The notes below the pieces were generated by a model. The model made no database searches and was not told where the DNA came from. It worked only from the letters and a program-made list of their open reading frames with translations. From an uncultured Lachnospiraceae bacterium (GTDB lineage Bacteria; Bacillota; Clostridia; Lachnospirales; Lachnospiraceae): a DNA stretch of 64,000 nt. Both the position numbers and the translations under genes were made by a program. This document shows, piece by piece, positions 8,870-18,416 of the stretch (position 1 is its first letter; each line of letters starts with the position of its first letter). The DNA lies in the NCBI GenBank assembly GCA_910579735.1, contig CAJTUZ010000019.1, forward strand, positions 10,930 through 74,929, written 5' to 3'.

Positions 8870-8899
8870 AGCGGGATAGGGGAGCCTATTCCGCTTTTT
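8870..8899 (+). terminator. Terminator overlapping the 3' end of the AraC gene
   Basis: AGCGGGATAGG (8870-8880) pairs with CCTATTCCGCT (8885-8895) over a four-base loop, with one G-T pair, and is followed by TTTTG. It ends the rightward transcript and overlaps the last codons of the convergent regulator gene. Confidence 0.7.
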
Positions 8900-9746
8900 G
8901 CGTCATGCCATTCTCATTTCGCCATTGTCTCGGGGAAACGCCATATACATTTTTGAAGGCTCTGGAAAAGTGCAGTCCGTTCGGATAACCGACCGCATTG
9001 CCGATATCGCCGACGGAAAGCTTTGTCAGCTTTAACAGTTCGGTCGCTTTGGTCATACGGTAGGAAATCAGGAAGTCCTGCGGCGATTTTCCGGTGTTTT
9101 CCCGGAATATCTTGCCGAAATAGCTTCTGTTTAAGCCGCAGGAAGTTGCAATGTCTTCCACGGAAATATCATTCTGGAAATTCTGTTCGATAAAAGAAAA
9201 GGCTTCTTTGATGTAAAAGTCCCGCAGACTGTTTCCCTTGCCGATCTGTGTCGATGTAGAAGCGCGGACGAAACTGTCAATGAACAGATAAAGGTGTCCG
9301 ATCAGATGGAAAGGCGATTCGTCTTTGTGGTTTACAATATATAACATCTCATTTTTCATTATTTCCGCAATATCTTTATAGCGTGCTTTATAGATCGGGG
9401 AATCCAGGCTTAAACCGGCCAGTTCTACGGTCTCTTTGGCGCGCAGTCCGTCGAATTCAATCCATACATACTCCCACGGTATATCATGGTCTGCGATATA
9501 AGTGCATATCTGATGTGGAAAAAGCATAAAACCCTGTCCGCTCTTTACCTGATAGGTTATCGATTCTCCTTTGGTGTTGTCGGCATAAAGCGTCCCTGTT
9601 CCGGAGAGGCAGTAATGGAAAAGGTAGTGGTTTCTGGCGGCCGGTCCGAAGGAATGGGATGGGTCACATTGCTCCCAGCCAAACTGGTAGAGTCCCAGAT
9701 CAACGAAATTTTCACTTGGGAAAACGGAAAAAATGACTTCACTCAT
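8886..9746 (-). CDS. AraC-family regulator of the alpha-galactoside operon
   Basis: This 286-residue regulator has an N-terminal cupin-like sugar-binding domain (residues 1-150). The C-terminal double helix-turn-helix domain (about 185-282) contains DISVEDIATSCGLNRSYF and the family signature VGYPNGLHFSRAFKNVYG. It resembles the RafR/MsmR type that activates raffinose and melibiose uptake genes when sugar binds. It is divergent from the operon starting at 10003. The shared 256-base spacer carries three GCATAAA-like repeats just upstream of a weak -35 box, the expected layout for an AraC-type activator. The inducer is inferred from the operon, not from the protein. Confidence 0.88.
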   Translation of the reverse strand: MSEVIFSVFPSENFVDLGLYQFGWEQCDPSHSFGPAARNHYLFHYCLSGTGTLYADNTKGESITYQVKSGQGFMLFPHQICTYIADHDIPWEYVWIEFDGLRAKETVELAGLSLDSPIYKARYKDIAEIMKNEMLYIVNHKDESPFHLIGHLYLFIDSFVRASTSTQIGKGNSLRDFYIKEAFSFIEQNFQNDISVEDIATSCGLNRSYFGKIFRENTGKSPQDFLISYRMTKATELLKLTKLSVGDIGNAVGYPNGLHFSRAFKNVYGVSPRQWRNENGMTQKAE

Positions 9747-9908
9747 AAACAGGGGAACCTCCGCTGTGTCCTATGGATTTTGCTGCTGCTTTATCAGATA
9801 AAAGCGGATGAAGGCGGTACCCGTCCCTGCTTTTATTCCGACACAGTTCATTATATACCATAAATATACCAAAATGCTAGATGAATTCAATGAAATGACA
9901 TAAAAACA

Positions 9909-9971
9909 GCATAAAGGCATAAAATGTATAAAATAGAGCTATTTATCGGTAGCATAAGGATATGTTACAAT
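9909..9971 (+). promoter_or_regulatory. Activator-type promoter of the alpha-galactoside operon
   Basis: Near-direct repeats GCATAAA (9909), GCATAAA (9917) and GTATAAA (9926) lie upstream of a poor -35 (TTATCG, 9943-9948). A good -10 (TACAAT, 9966-9971) follows with 17-base spacing. Weak -35 boxes with upstream repeats are typical of promoters that need an AraC-type activator. Confidence 0.45.
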
Positions 9972-10002
9972 GTTTTCACAAAGAAAGGGAAGGAGATAGT
10001 TT

Positions 10003-11301
10003 ATGGAAAGGGAAAGAAAAAAATACTTGGAACTGTCATTATGCTGTGTGGCAGCAGCCATGACGGTTCAGGGATGCGGCGCTTCTTCGGACAGTCAGAA
10101 AATCGAGATTGAAATTGTTCAGTATAAACCGGAAGCGGCGAATTACTTTAAGGTGGTAGAAGAAGAATTCAATGCAACGCATGACGATATTCACCTGACG
10201 ATCAGTTCTCCCAACGATGCAATGACGATTTTGAAAACAAGATTTATCAGGGAGGATTATCCTGATATTATAGGGATCGGCGGCGATATCAACTATTCCT
10301 ATTTTGTGGATGCACAGATCCTTACGGATGTTTCGGATTATGAGGGCATAAAGGATATCAATCAGGGATATCTGGATATTGCGGAATCACTGGAACTTGT
10401 TCCCGTCGACGGAACATACATACTGCCGTATGTAGCCAATGCTGCAGGAATTCTTTATAACAGGGATATGTTTGCGGAACATGGATGGCAGATTCCCGAA
10501 ACATGGGATGAGCTTATGGCACTGTGTGAAGAGATCCAGGCGGAAGGGATCCTGCCGTTTTATTTTGGATTCAAGGATACATGGACTTGTCTGGCGCCCT
10601 GGAATGCTATGGCTGTGGCGCTTGCACCTGCCGATACGGCCAAACAGGTCAACAAGGGACAGACAACGTTTACGGACGAATACAGGGAACTATCGGAAAA
10701 ATATCTGGCCCTTCTGCCTTACGGACCGGATGACCCGTTCGCTTACAGCTATAATGATGCCTGTACGGCTTTTGCAAGAGGAGAAGCGGCTATGTATGCA
10801 ATCGGAAGTTACGCAACGCCGCAGATTCTGTCCGTTAATCCGGATTTGAATATTGATTCTTTTGTTATGCCGGCTTCAAACGATAAGGAGAGCAGAACCT
10901 TAAACTCCGGTATCGACCTGGGATTCTGTGTGATGGACGGATGCGAGAATAAAGAAGCTGCTTATGAAGTTCTGGATTTCCTTTACGCAGATGAAAACAT
11001 ACAGAAATACATTGATGCACAGAATGCAGTACCCTGCAAAACGGGAGATTTCCAGTTATCTTCCATGCTCGATGGCATGCTGTCGTTTATTGAGGCGGGC
11101 AATATGACGGATTATCAGGATCATTACTATCCTTCCGAAATGGCTGTGGATGCACAGCTTCAGACCTTCTTGCTTGAGCAGAACGTAGATGCATTCCTGT
11201 CCAAATTTGACACGGACTGGCAGCGCTATAACAGAGACATTATTCGTATGGTGAAAGCATATGAAGAAAATAATACGGAGGCAGAGAATTATGAAAAATG
11301 A
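10003..11301 (+). CDS. Sugar ABC transporter substrate-binding lipoprotein (raffinose/melibiose type)
   Basis: This 432-residue extracellular binding protein of the MalE-like cluster has a short positively charged N-terminus and a lipobox VQGC around residue 25, so it is lipid-anchored. The body matches family 1 solute-binding proteins, with ETWDELMALCEEI and GEAAMYAIGSYA segments typical of sugar binders. GGAGATAGTTT precedes the ATG. Its stop codon overlaps the start of the first permease by 11 bases. The downstream GH36 and amylosucrase-like genes suggest raffinose-family oligosaccharides as ligand. No ATPase is coded here, so a shared MsmK-type ATPase elsewhere is likely. Confidence 0.9.
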   Translation: MERERKKYLELSLCCVAAAMTVQGCGASSDSQKIEIEIVQYKPEAANYFKVVEEEFNATHDDIHLTISSPNDAMTILKTRFIREDYPDIIGIGGDINYSYFVDAQILTDVSDYEGIKDINQGYLDIAESLELVPVDGTYILPYVANAAGILYNRDMFAEHGWQIPETWDELMALCEEIQAEGILPFYFGFKDTWTCLAPWNAMAVALAPADTAKQVNKGQTTFTDEYRELSEKYLALLPYGPDDPFAYSYNDACTAFARGEAAMYAIGSYATPQILSVNPDLNIDSFVMPASNDKESRTLNSGIDLGFCVMDGCENKEAAYEVLDFLYADENIQKYIDAQNAVPCKTGDFQLSSMLDGMLSFIEAGNMTDYQDHYYPSEMAVDAQLQTFLLEQNVDAFLSKFDTDWQRYNRDIIRMVKAYEENNTEAENYEK

Positions 11302-12163
11302 AAATGATAGAAAACGAACCTTTATACTGATCACGATTCCGATTCTGGCATTATTTATCTGTTTCAATACCATTCCGTTAATACGCGGCGTCATATACAG
11401 TTTTACCAATTTCAAAGGCTTCGGTAAGTATGACTGGGTCGGATTCAGGAACTATGTAGATCTCTTTTCTGACGGACGTGTCGGTAAATCTTATTTATTC
11501 ACGATCAAACTGGCTGTTGTAACGACGATCGTTGTCAATGTGCTCAGTCTGATCCTGGCGCTTGGATTAAACAGTAAGATCCGTGCAAAAGGTTTTTTCC
11601 GCGGCGCGTATTTTCTGCCGAATATATTAGGCTCACTCGTTGTCGGTTATATTTTTAACTACTTCTTTACTTATATCCTTCCGGCTTTAGCGGATATGGC
11701 CGGTATCGATTCGTTAAAGGGAAGCATTTTATCCAATCCGAACAGGGCGTGGATCGGTATTATGATCGTGTGTGCATGGCAGGCGATCGCGATGAATACG
11801 ATCATCTATATTTCCGGTTTACAGACGGTGCCTGAAGATGTATACGAGGCGGGCGGTTTGGACGGCGCTACGGGATGGAAACAGTTCAAATATTTGACTT
11901 TCCCGCTTATTATACCGTTTTTCTCGATCAATATGGTGCTCTGCGTGAAAAACTTCCTGATGGTGTTCGATCAGATCATGGCCCTGACAAAAGGCGGCCC
12001 TGCACAGAGTACGGAGTCTATTTCCTACTTAATTTATAACAATGGTATGTCGGGCGGACAGTTCGGCTTCCAGAGTGCGAACGCAGTCGTATTCTTTATC
12101 GTCATTGTGGCTATTTCTGTTGCGCAGATGAAATTTTCCGGGTCAAAGGAGGAGCAGTTATGA
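11291..12163 (+). CDS. Sugar ABC transporter permease, MalF/UgpA type
   Basis: This 291-residue permease has six membrane helices. The ABC-contact EAA loop is in the form EDVYEAGGLDGATGWKQFKYLTFPLI. The ATG at 11291 is chosen over an in-frame one 30 bases upstream because GGAGG lies ten bases before it. It overlaps the binding-protein gene by 11 bases, and its own stop overlaps the next permease start by four bases. With the next gene it forms the membrane channel of the alpha-galactoside importer. Confidence 0.92.
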   Translation: MKNENDRKRTFILITIPILALFICFNTIPLIRGVIYSFTNFKGFGKYDWVGFRNYVDLFSDGRVGKSYLFTIKLAVVTTIVVNVLSLILALGLNSKIRAKGFFRGAYFLPNILGSLVVGYIFNYFFTYILPALADMAGIDSLKGSILSNPNRAWIGIMIVCAWQAIAMNTIIYISGLQTVPEDVYEAGGLDGATGWKQFKYLTFPLIIPFFSINMVLCVKNFLMVFDQIMALTKGGPAQSTESISYLIYNNGMSGGQFGFQSANAVVFFIVIVAISVAQMKFSGSKEEQL

Positions 12164-13002
12164 AAAACACAACAACCGCAGTCAAACCAAACAAGACCGC
12201 AATGGTGCTTTTGATACTCGGTCTTTCCACGATCATTTTCCCGCTGTATATGACGATCGTCATTGCGTTCAAGCAGCCTTCGGAAATGACGAACAGCATA
12301 AGCGGCATTTTATCATTGCCCAAAGCATGGAGTCTTAACAATTTCAGGGAAGCAATGGAAGTGACGGATTTCTGGAACTCCCTGCGCAACAGTATGGTGA
12401 TCTCCGTACTTACCGTTGTACTTTCCATTATCCTGCATTCTTTAATGGGATATACTTTAGGAAGAAATAAGAAAAGCAAGGTTTACAATTTCATTTATCT
12501 GTTTATTGTCAGCGGTATGTTCGTGCCCTTTGCGATCCTGATGATGCCGCTTGCCAAACAGACGGCAGAGCTTGGACTTGCAAACTGGTTTGGTGTCATT
12601 TTATTATACGTCGTATTCTATATGCCGATGAATGTTATGCTTTACTCTGGTTATCTGACGAATATTCCGTTAGCGCTGGAAGAAGCGGCAAGAGTAGACG
12701 GCGCTTCCACGTGGCGGACTTACTGGAAGATCATTTTTCCGATCATGAAGCCGATGCATGCAACCGTTGCAGTCATTACGGCGTTGGCAGTATGGAATGA
12801 CGTCATGACGCCTCTGGTTATTATGGCAGGTTCTTCACAGAATACGCTGCCGCTTGCACAGCTGAACTTCCAGTCGCAGTTTGGAACCAATTACAATCTG
12901 GCATTTGCTTCGTACTTATTGTCGCTGATTCCGATCCTGATCTTCTATCTGGTATGCCAGAAACAGATTTTGAACGGAGTCGTAAACGGAGCGGTTAAGT
13001 AA
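12160..13002 (+). CDS. Sugar ABC transporter permease, MalG/UgpE type
   Basis: This 280-residue permease has six membrane helices and the EAA loop LALEEAARVDGASTWRTYW, which docks the ATPase. It is coupled by an ATGA overlap to the preceding permease and followed after 34 bases by the alpha-galactosidase gene. It is the second channel subunit of the importer. Confidence 0.92.
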   Translation: MKNTTTAVKPNKTAMVLLILGLSTIIFPLYMTIVIAFKQPSEMTNSISGILSLPKAWSLNNFREAMEVTDFWNSLRNSMVISVLTVVLSIILHSLMGYTLGRNKKSKVYNFIYLFIVSGMFVPFAILMMPLAKQTAELGLANWFGVILLYVVFYMPMNVMLYSGYLTNIPLALEEAARVDGASTWRTYWKIIFPIMKPMHATVAVITALAVWNDVMTPLVIMAGSSQNTLPLAQLNFQSQFGTNYNLAFASYLLSLIPILIFYLVCQKQILNGVVNGAVK

Positions 13003-13036
13003 TAATGATAGAGTATGAAAAGGATTACAGTAAATT

Positions 13037-15223
13037 ATGGCAATACAATATCAACCTGAAAAACGGATATTTACATTAATTACAAAGCATACGACATATC
13101 AGATGCAGGTGGATGCGTTTGGGTTTTTGCTGCACCTGTATTATGGAAAGCGCATAGCGGGAGATCTGGATTATCTGCTTCCTTATTACGACAGAGGATT
13201 TTCCGGCAGTCCGTCGGATGCGGAAAACAACAGGACATATTCGCTTGATGTACTGCCGCAGGAATATCCGGTGCTTGGCGTAGGAGATTACCGAAACAGC
13301 GCGCTCATTCTGCGTGATGCGGATGGCTGTGAATGCTGTGATCTGCGTTATGTGCGTTATGAGATGAAAAAAGGGAAGTACGGACTGACGGCTCTGCCGG
13401 CAGTCTTTGCTTCCGACCATGAAGCAGAGACGCTGGAGATCGTGCTGGAAGATGCGGTAAATAAGGTACAGGTACGTCTTTTATACGGCGTGCTTGCCAA
13501 AGAAGATATTATTACGAGAAGCGCGGTGATTATCAATAAAGGCAGCAGGGAAGTTGTTGTAGAAAAAGCCGCCTCAGCCTGTCTGGATTTCCTAAGCGGC
13601 GATTATGACCTGATCAGTTTCTATGGAAGGCATACGATGGAACGGAACCTTCAGCGTACACAGATCGCACACGGCAGTTTTTCCATTGGAAGCCGCAGGG
13701 GGACGTCCAGTCATCAGTACAATCCGGCGGTCATCCTTGCGAAGAAAGATACAACGGATGAGACAGGCGGCTGCTACGGCATGATGTTTGTTTACAGCGG
13801 GAATTTTTCATTTGAAGCGGAAAAGGATCAGTTCGGGCAGACAAGGGCGATCATGGGTTTGGCGCGCGAACAGTTTCATTATCCGTTAAAAAAGAACGAG
13901 AAGATCGTCGTGCCGGAGACGGTGCTGTGCTATTCGGATAAAGGTTTCTCGGGACTGTCCAAGATCTATCACCGCTGTATCAGAGAACATATCTGCCGGG
14001 GAAAGTACGTAAAGACAAAACGTCCGCTCCTGTTAAACAGTTGGGAAGCCGCATATTTTAATATTGACGGGGATACCATATGCCGTCTGGCGAAAGATGC
14101 TGCCGACCTTAATCTGGACATGATCGTTATGGACGACGGCTGGTTTGGCAAAAGAGAAGACGATAACAGCGGTCTTGGAGACTGGCATTTCAATGAGCAG
14201 AAAATGGGATGCACATTACAGGAATTGACTGACAAAGTCAATAAATTAGGCGTTAAATTCGGCATCTGGATCGAACCCGAGATGGTTTCGGAAGACAGTG
14301 ATCTATACCGGGAACATCCGGACTGGGTGCTTTGCTTTCCGGGAAGAAAAGCGGTCCGCTGCAGAAATCAGCTTGTTTTGGATTTCTCCAGAGAGGATGT
14401 AAGAAAATTAATTTTCGAACGAATATGCAGCCTGTTGGATCAGGGAAACATAGCTTATGTGAAATGGGATATGAATCGAAGCATCGCAGATGTTTATTCA
14501 GGAGAAAATGCACCGGGAAAAGTGACATATGATTATATGCTGGGCGTTTATGATTTCCTGGAAAAGCTGATAAAAAGATATCCGGAAATCCTGATAGAAG
14601 GATGCAGCGGCGGAGGCGGAAGATTTGATGCGGGAATGCTGTATTATACGCCGCAGATCTGGTGCAGTGACAATACGGATGCGGCGGACAGGCTGCGGAT
14701 CCAATACGGTACGTCCTTCTTCTATCCGGCATCGACTATCGGCGCTCATGTGTCGGCGGCGCCCAATCATCAGACCGGACGAAATATCAGCCTGCATACG
14801 AGAGGCATCGTAGCGATGGCGGGAACATTCGGATACGAACTTGATCCGGGACTGCTTTCGGAAGAAGAAAAAGAAGAGATCCGGGAACAGGCCGGCCGGT
14901 ATAGACAGTATGAGGATTTGATCAGAGAAGGGATGTATTACCGTTTGTCTGATCCGTTTGAAGCTCCTTATGCGGCCTGGATGTTTGTTTCGGAGGATCG
15001 GGATACGGCGCTGTGCAGCATAGTCATATTGGAAAATCACAGCAATCCGCCCATTCACTATGTGAAATTAAGAGGACTGGATAAGGATGCAGTCTATGAA
15101 GATAAAGAGAGCGGAAAACGCTATTACGGCTCCGCACTCATGGAAGCGGGACTGCCGATGCCGCTGGTAAAAGAAGACTATCCGGCATGGCAGATGATTT
15201 TTACGCGTGTAACGGGGATTTGA
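13037..15223 (+). CDS. Alpha-galactosidase, family GH36
   Basis: This 728-residue enzyme releases terminal alpha-1,6-galactose from melibiose, raffinose and stachyose. It has the full GH36 layout: N-terminal beta-sandwich, (beta/alpha)8 barrel and C-terminal beta domain. The nucleophile is Asp478 in KWDMNRS and the acid/base is Asp548 in CSDNTDAADR. Both fall at the positions known for characterised Bacillus-type GH36 enzymes of the same length. The WGKREDD-type and WIEPEMVS segments are also present. There is no signal peptide, so it acts in the cytoplasm on imported sugar. With the next gene it would convert raffinose to galactose plus sucrose, then cleave sucrose. Confidence 0.95.
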   Translation: MAIQYQPEKRIFTLITKHTTYQMQVDAFGFLLHLYYGKRIAGDLDYLLPYYDRGFSGSPSDAENNRTYSLDVLPQEYPVLGVGDYRNSALILRDADGCECCDLRYVRYEMKKGKYGLTALPAVFASDHEAETLEIVLEDAVNKVQVRLLYGVLAKEDIITRSAVIINKGSREVVVEKAASACLDFLSGDYDLISFYGRHTMERNLQRTQIAHGSFSIGSRRGTSSHQYNPAVILAKKDTTDETGGCYGMMFVYSGNFSFEAEKDQFGQTRAIMGLAREQFHYPLKKNEKIVVPETVLCYSDKGFSGLSKIYHRCIREHICRGKYVKTKRPLLLNSWEAAYFNIDGDTICRLAKDAADLNLDMIVMDDGWFGKREDDNSGLGDWHFNEQKMGCTLQELTDKVNKLGVKFGIWIEPEMVSEDSDLYREHPDWVLCFPGRKAVRCRNQLVLDFSREDVRKLIFERICSLLDQGNIAYVKWDMNRSIADVYSGENAPGKVTYDYMLGVYDFLEKLIKRYPEILIEGCSGGGGRFDAGMLYYTPQIWCSDNTDAADRLRIQYGTSFFYPASTIGAHVSAAPNHQTGRNISLHTRGIVAMAGTFGYELDPGLLSEEEKEEIREQAGRYRQYEDLIREGMYYRLSDPFEAPYAAWMFVSEDRDTALCSIVILENHSNPPIHYVKLRGLDKDAVYEDKESGKRYYGSALMEAGLPMPLVKEDYPAWQMIFTRVTGI

Positions 15224-15324
15224 TAGATAAATGAGGGGAACGGAAGGCCATTTCGGCTTTTCGTTCTTTCTCCGCATAGGAGCTGACGACAGGCATGAAA
15301 AAAGGATAGGAAGGGTATTTGTAT

Positions 15325-17196
15325 ATGAAAAAGGCAGAAAAAGAGCAGGAATTGACATATAGAAGACGTTTTGAACGGCACATGGAGGAATTGCGGTGGC
15401 TCTACATGGAATTGTATGACAACAGTTCCATGTATGCGGAATTATGCGATCACCTATACAGTTTTTATCTGGAAAGGAAACCCGGCCTGAAGTCGCTTGA
15501 TAAGAAGCGGGAAGAACATGCCGGCTGGTATAAGAAGAATGATATGCTCGGCATGATGCTCTATATTGATAACTTTGCAGGAAATTTACAGGGCGTAAAG
15601 GATAAATTAGACTATCTGAAAAAATGTAATGTCAACTATATTCATCTGATGCCCTTTCTGGATACGCCAAAAGGACGGTCGGATGGCGGATACGCAGTAG
15701 CCGATTTCCGGAAAGTGCAGCCGGAACTCGGCACAATGGAAGATTTGGAAAAACTGACAGCTGCCTGCCGTAAAGAGGGTATCAGTGTCTGTATGGATTT
15801 TGTCATGAACCATACTTCGGAAGACCATGAGTGGGCCAGGAGAGCCAGACAGGGAGAGGGCGAATATATGAGCCGCTATTTCTTTTTTGACAATGATGCG
15901 GTCCCTGCCGAATATGAAAAAACGGTTCCGCAGGTGTTTCCGACAACCGCACCGGGCAACTTCACATGGCTTCCGGAAATCTCGCATTATGTGATGACCT
16001 CTTTTTATCCGTACCAGTGGGACCTGAATTATCAGAATCCTAGAGTCTTTAATGAGATGATGTATAATTTCCTGTTTCTGGCCAATAAAGGAATCGATAT
16101 CATGCGCATCGATGCGGTTCCCTACATCTGGAAAGAACTGCATACACAATGCAGGAACTTAAAGCAGGTGCATACGATCGTGCGTATGGTGCGCATGATC
16201 TGTGAGATCGTCTGTCCGGGAGTGCTGCTGCTTGGAGAAGTGGTGATGGAGCCGCAGAAAGTCGTGCCGTATTTCGGCACGCTGGATAAGCCGGAGTGCC
16301 ATATGCTCTATAATGTAACGACAATGGCGACAACATGGCATAGCGTTGCCACAAGGGATGTCAGTTTATTAAAAAAACAACTTGATATTGTCAGTGCGCT
16401 GCCAAAGGAATATGTCTTCTTAAATTATCTGCGCTGTCACGATGATATCGGCTGGGGACTGGATTATGAGACACTGCGTCTGGGCGGTATGGAAGAACGG
16501 GCACACAAGCAGTATTTGAATGATTATTTCCGTGGAATTGCAGGAGAAAGCAACAGTGCGGGAGAACTTTACAATGCCGATCCGGTGACGGGAGACGCAC
16601 GCTTTTGCGCAACGACGGCATCTATGTGCGGCATCGAGAAAGCCTGCGCGCAGAAGGACGAAATGCTGCTGCAGAAAGCCATCCGGATGGATGTCATGCT
16701 GCATGCCTATATGTTCATGCAGTCCGGTATTCCGGTATTATACAGCGGAGACGAGATCGGACAGCTCAATGACTATACTTATAAAGAAGACTGCAATAAA
16801 GCTGCGGATTCCCGCTATATTCACCGCGGTGCCATGAACTGGCAGGATGCCGCAAAGACGGACGATGATAAGAGCGTGCAGGGACAGATTTTTGCAAGTC
16901 TTGATAAACTGGAAAAGATCAGACAAAGCGAAAAAGTCTTTGTTTCTTATGCGGATACATGGACGATAGAAACGGGAGATAAAGCAGTACTTGCTATCGG
17001 AAGATATTATGACAAAGAAAAGGTGATCGGTATTTTCAATTTCAGCGAATTTGAGAAACGCATCAGGTTGGAGGAAATATCGGAAGAGTGTAGTGATTTG
17101 ATTACAGGACAAAAGGCAGAAGAACAGCTGTTGTCGGAAAACGGGGAAATCACCCTGCCGGCATACGGGTTTTATTATTTGAAGACGGAGCGTTAG
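15325..17196 (+). CDS. Amylosucrase / sucrose hydrolase-like enzyme, family GH13
   Basis: The ATG at 15325 lies nine bases after AAGGG, which fits better than the TTG six bases upstream. The 623-residue protein has the long helical N-terminal domain and the barrel order of amylosucrases. Its triad is Asp263 (IMRIDAV), Glu305 (LLGEVV) and Asp373 (RCHDDIGW), and the segment YQWDLNYQNPRVFNEM is characteristic of the group. Such enzymes act on sucrose, either hydrolysing it or transferring glucose to a glucan. Next to a GH36 alpha-galactosidase, the likely job is to use sucrose left after galactose removal from raffinose. Hydrolysis and transglucosylation cannot be told apart from sequence. It is cytoplasmic and the last gene of the operon. 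Confidence 0.8.
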   Translation: MKKAEKEQELTYRRRFERHMEELRWLYMELYDNSSMYAELCDHLYSFYLERKPGLKSLDKKREEHAGWYKKNDMLGMMLYIDNFAGNLQGVKDKLDYLKKCNVNYIHLMPFLDTPKGRSDGGYAVADFRKVQPELGTMEDLEKLTAACRKEGISVCMDFVMNHTSEDHEWARRARQGEGEYMSRYFFFDNDAVPAEYEKTVPQVFPTTAPGNFTWLPEISHYVMTSFYPYQWDLNYQNPRVFNEMMYNFLFLANKGIDIMRIDAVPYIWKELHTQCRNLKQVHTIVRMVRMICEIVCPGVLLLGEVVMEPQKVVPYFGTLDKPECHMLYNVTTMATTWHSVATRDVSLLKKQLDIVSALPKEYVFLNYLRCHDDIGWGLDYETLRLGGMEERAHKQYLNDYFRGIAGESNSAGELYNADPVTGDARFCATTASMCGIEKACAQKDEMLLQKAIRMDVMLHAYMFMQSGIPVLYSGDEIGQLNDYTYKEDCNKAADSRYIHRGAMNWQDAAKTDDDKSVQGQIFASLDKLEKIRQSEKVFVSYADTWTIETGDKAVLAIGRYYDKEKVIGIFNFSEFEKRIRLEEISEECSDLITGQKAEEQLLSENGEITLPAYGFYYLKTER

Positions 17197-17276
17197 GAAA
17201 AACGGAGTGATTTTCATAGGTCATTTCTGCAGCAGATAATAAGGAAATACATGTATGACAAAGCCTATCGGCGTAT

Positions 17277-17300
17277 GGGGACAGCAAAAGTGCTGTCCCC
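17277..17300. terminator. Stem-loop after the raffinose-type operon
   Basis: GGGGACAGCA and TGCTGTCCCC form a perfect 10-bp stem with an AAAG loop. The tail CTCTTGA is poor in T, so it may be a weak terminator or part of a mobile-element remnant that follows. Confidence 0.5.
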
Positions 17301-17400
17301 CTCTTGATTACCCATCAACAAGGACAGACGGGACTGTCAATAGCGGCTTTAGCCGTTGATCTAGCTGTTGACTGGCTCGTCTGGCTTTGCTAAGACGCTT
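17301..17400 (-). other. Possible vestigial coding end of a mobile-element gene
   Basis: Reading leftwards there is an open frame that ends at a TAA near 17311 and encodes a basic tail (KRLSKARRASQQ and then LTVPSVLVDG). It is out of frame with the complete gene ending at 17390 and has no start of its own. The basic, Gln-rich composition resembles the C-terminus of a plasmid or transposon mobilisation protein, but I cannot identify it. Confidence 0.25.
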
Positions 17401-17905
17401 GATATTGTGGTAAATTCTGCAACAAAGAAAACGTGTTGTCTAAGTTCTTCCTGTGCCAATTTATCGACTTCCAACTCTCAGTCAATGCGACTAATGCTCC
17501 AACATTCAGAAAACTATATCCTGTTGCAACTGTTCCGGCGGTACGAAATTCACTCCATTTTTTTTGCTGCACCGAGAGACGTACGGTGCCCGTATCTGTT
17601 GTGAAGGTGACTTCATAATTTAATTTGCTGACCTCGGTAATTTTTACAGGCCGGAGTGTATCATAAGGGATTCGCAATGCAATTTCTTTCTTCGGAAACA
17701 TACCTGCAAAAAAGATAGTCCGGAGGGGAAGAAAGACAATTTCTTCTTCACACAGTTGCATGATGTAATATTCCAAAGTAAAAAAATGGGACAACTTGCT
17801 GCCTAAAGAATCGTCGGGTGCATAATTTACAACGATACAGGCATGTTCTTTGGGTTTATACCCTAATTCTTTAATGATTTTGCTGACATTTTTTTCGCTT
17901 GCCAT
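17390..17905 (-). CDS. Protein of unknown function
   Basis: This 171-residue protein has no signal peptide or membrane helix, although a hydrophobic stretch IVFLPLRTIFFAGMF lies mid-protein. The pattern of alternating beta strands up to residue 125 suggests a PH-like or YcxB-like fold, with a helical tail. A ribosome site (GAAAGGAG) lies about ten bases before the ATG. It marks the start of a stretch with lower GC than the sugar operons on the left. I do not recognise the family. Confidence 0.5.
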   Translation of the reverse strand: MASEKNVSKIIKELGYKPKEHACIVVNYAPDDSLGSKLSHFFTLEYYIMQLCEEEIVFLPLRTIFFAGMFPKKEIALRIPYDTLRPVKITEVSKLNYEVTFTTDTGTVRLSVQQKKWSEFRTAGTVATGYSFLNVGALVALTESWKSINWHRKNLDNTFSLLQNLPQYQAS

Positions 17906-18010
17906 AGATGTATAGCTCCTTTCAAATTCTGATAAACGTTCCTATCGCCTACATTATAAATTATTTCAATCTAAAAGTAAAGTATTTATTACTATTTGAC
18001 ACAAAAAAAT

Positions 18011-18040
18011 TCTTGCTTATCTTTTTGATGATAAGCAAGA
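18011..18040 (-). terminator. Terminator of the HTH/membrane pair
   Basis: TCTTGCTTATC and GATAAGCAAGA form an 11-bp stem with an eight-base loop. On the leftward strand it is followed by ATTTTTTTG, a classic intrinsic terminator. Confidence 0.75.
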
Positions 18041-18098
18041 AGGCTTATTTAGGGAACGGGAATCAGGAGCATGGGTTAAGATGCTGTTGTAGTGTACG

Positions 18099-18416
18099 TT
18101 ACCTGATTTTCCTTAAAATCAATAATGCAACATCAGCCGTTAACAGAAACAGGGTATAAACTGTCTGTACTACATTTGCCAGCCGGACGATGTTATCCAT
18201 AGACCACATCAATGAATATCCCAAAATATTCAGGAGGACAAACAACATGACATAAGAGATCAGTGAAGCTGTAGCAATAAGTCCACGGCCGCGTTCATCC
18301 CGTCCCTCTTTCGAAAAATAGAAGTATATGAAAAAGCCAAAAAGCAGGAAACCAAAACCTGCATTTATTTTCATAAAAATTCTGTTGTCAAATAAACGAT
18401 TCAACCATTCAACCAT
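18099..18416 (-). CDS. Small membrane protein paired with HTH regulator
   Basis: This 105-residue protein has three hydrophobic helices (about 17-35, 45-66 and 79-100). Its start codon follows directly on the stop codon of the upstream HTH gene (TAAATG), so translation is coupled. Pairs of a small XRE regulator and a DUF2178-like membrane protein are common in Firmicutes, and their target is usually unknown. Confidence 0.65.
   Translation of the reverse strand: MVEWLNRLFDNRIFMKINAGFGFLLFGFFIYFYFSKEGRDERGRGLIATASLISYVMLFVLLNILGYSLMWSMDNIVRLANVVQTVYTLFLLTADVALLILRKIR

Noticed and set aside
9486..9863. Rightward open frame of 125 codons opposite the AraC gene
   Set aside because: It lies on the complementary strand of a clear AraC regulator, has no ribosome site and no recognisable protein text.
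17908..18159. Rightward 83-codon frame in the AT-rich gap
   Set aside because: Composition is that of AT-rich non-coding DNA, no ribosome site is present, and it overlaps a leftward terminator and gene end.
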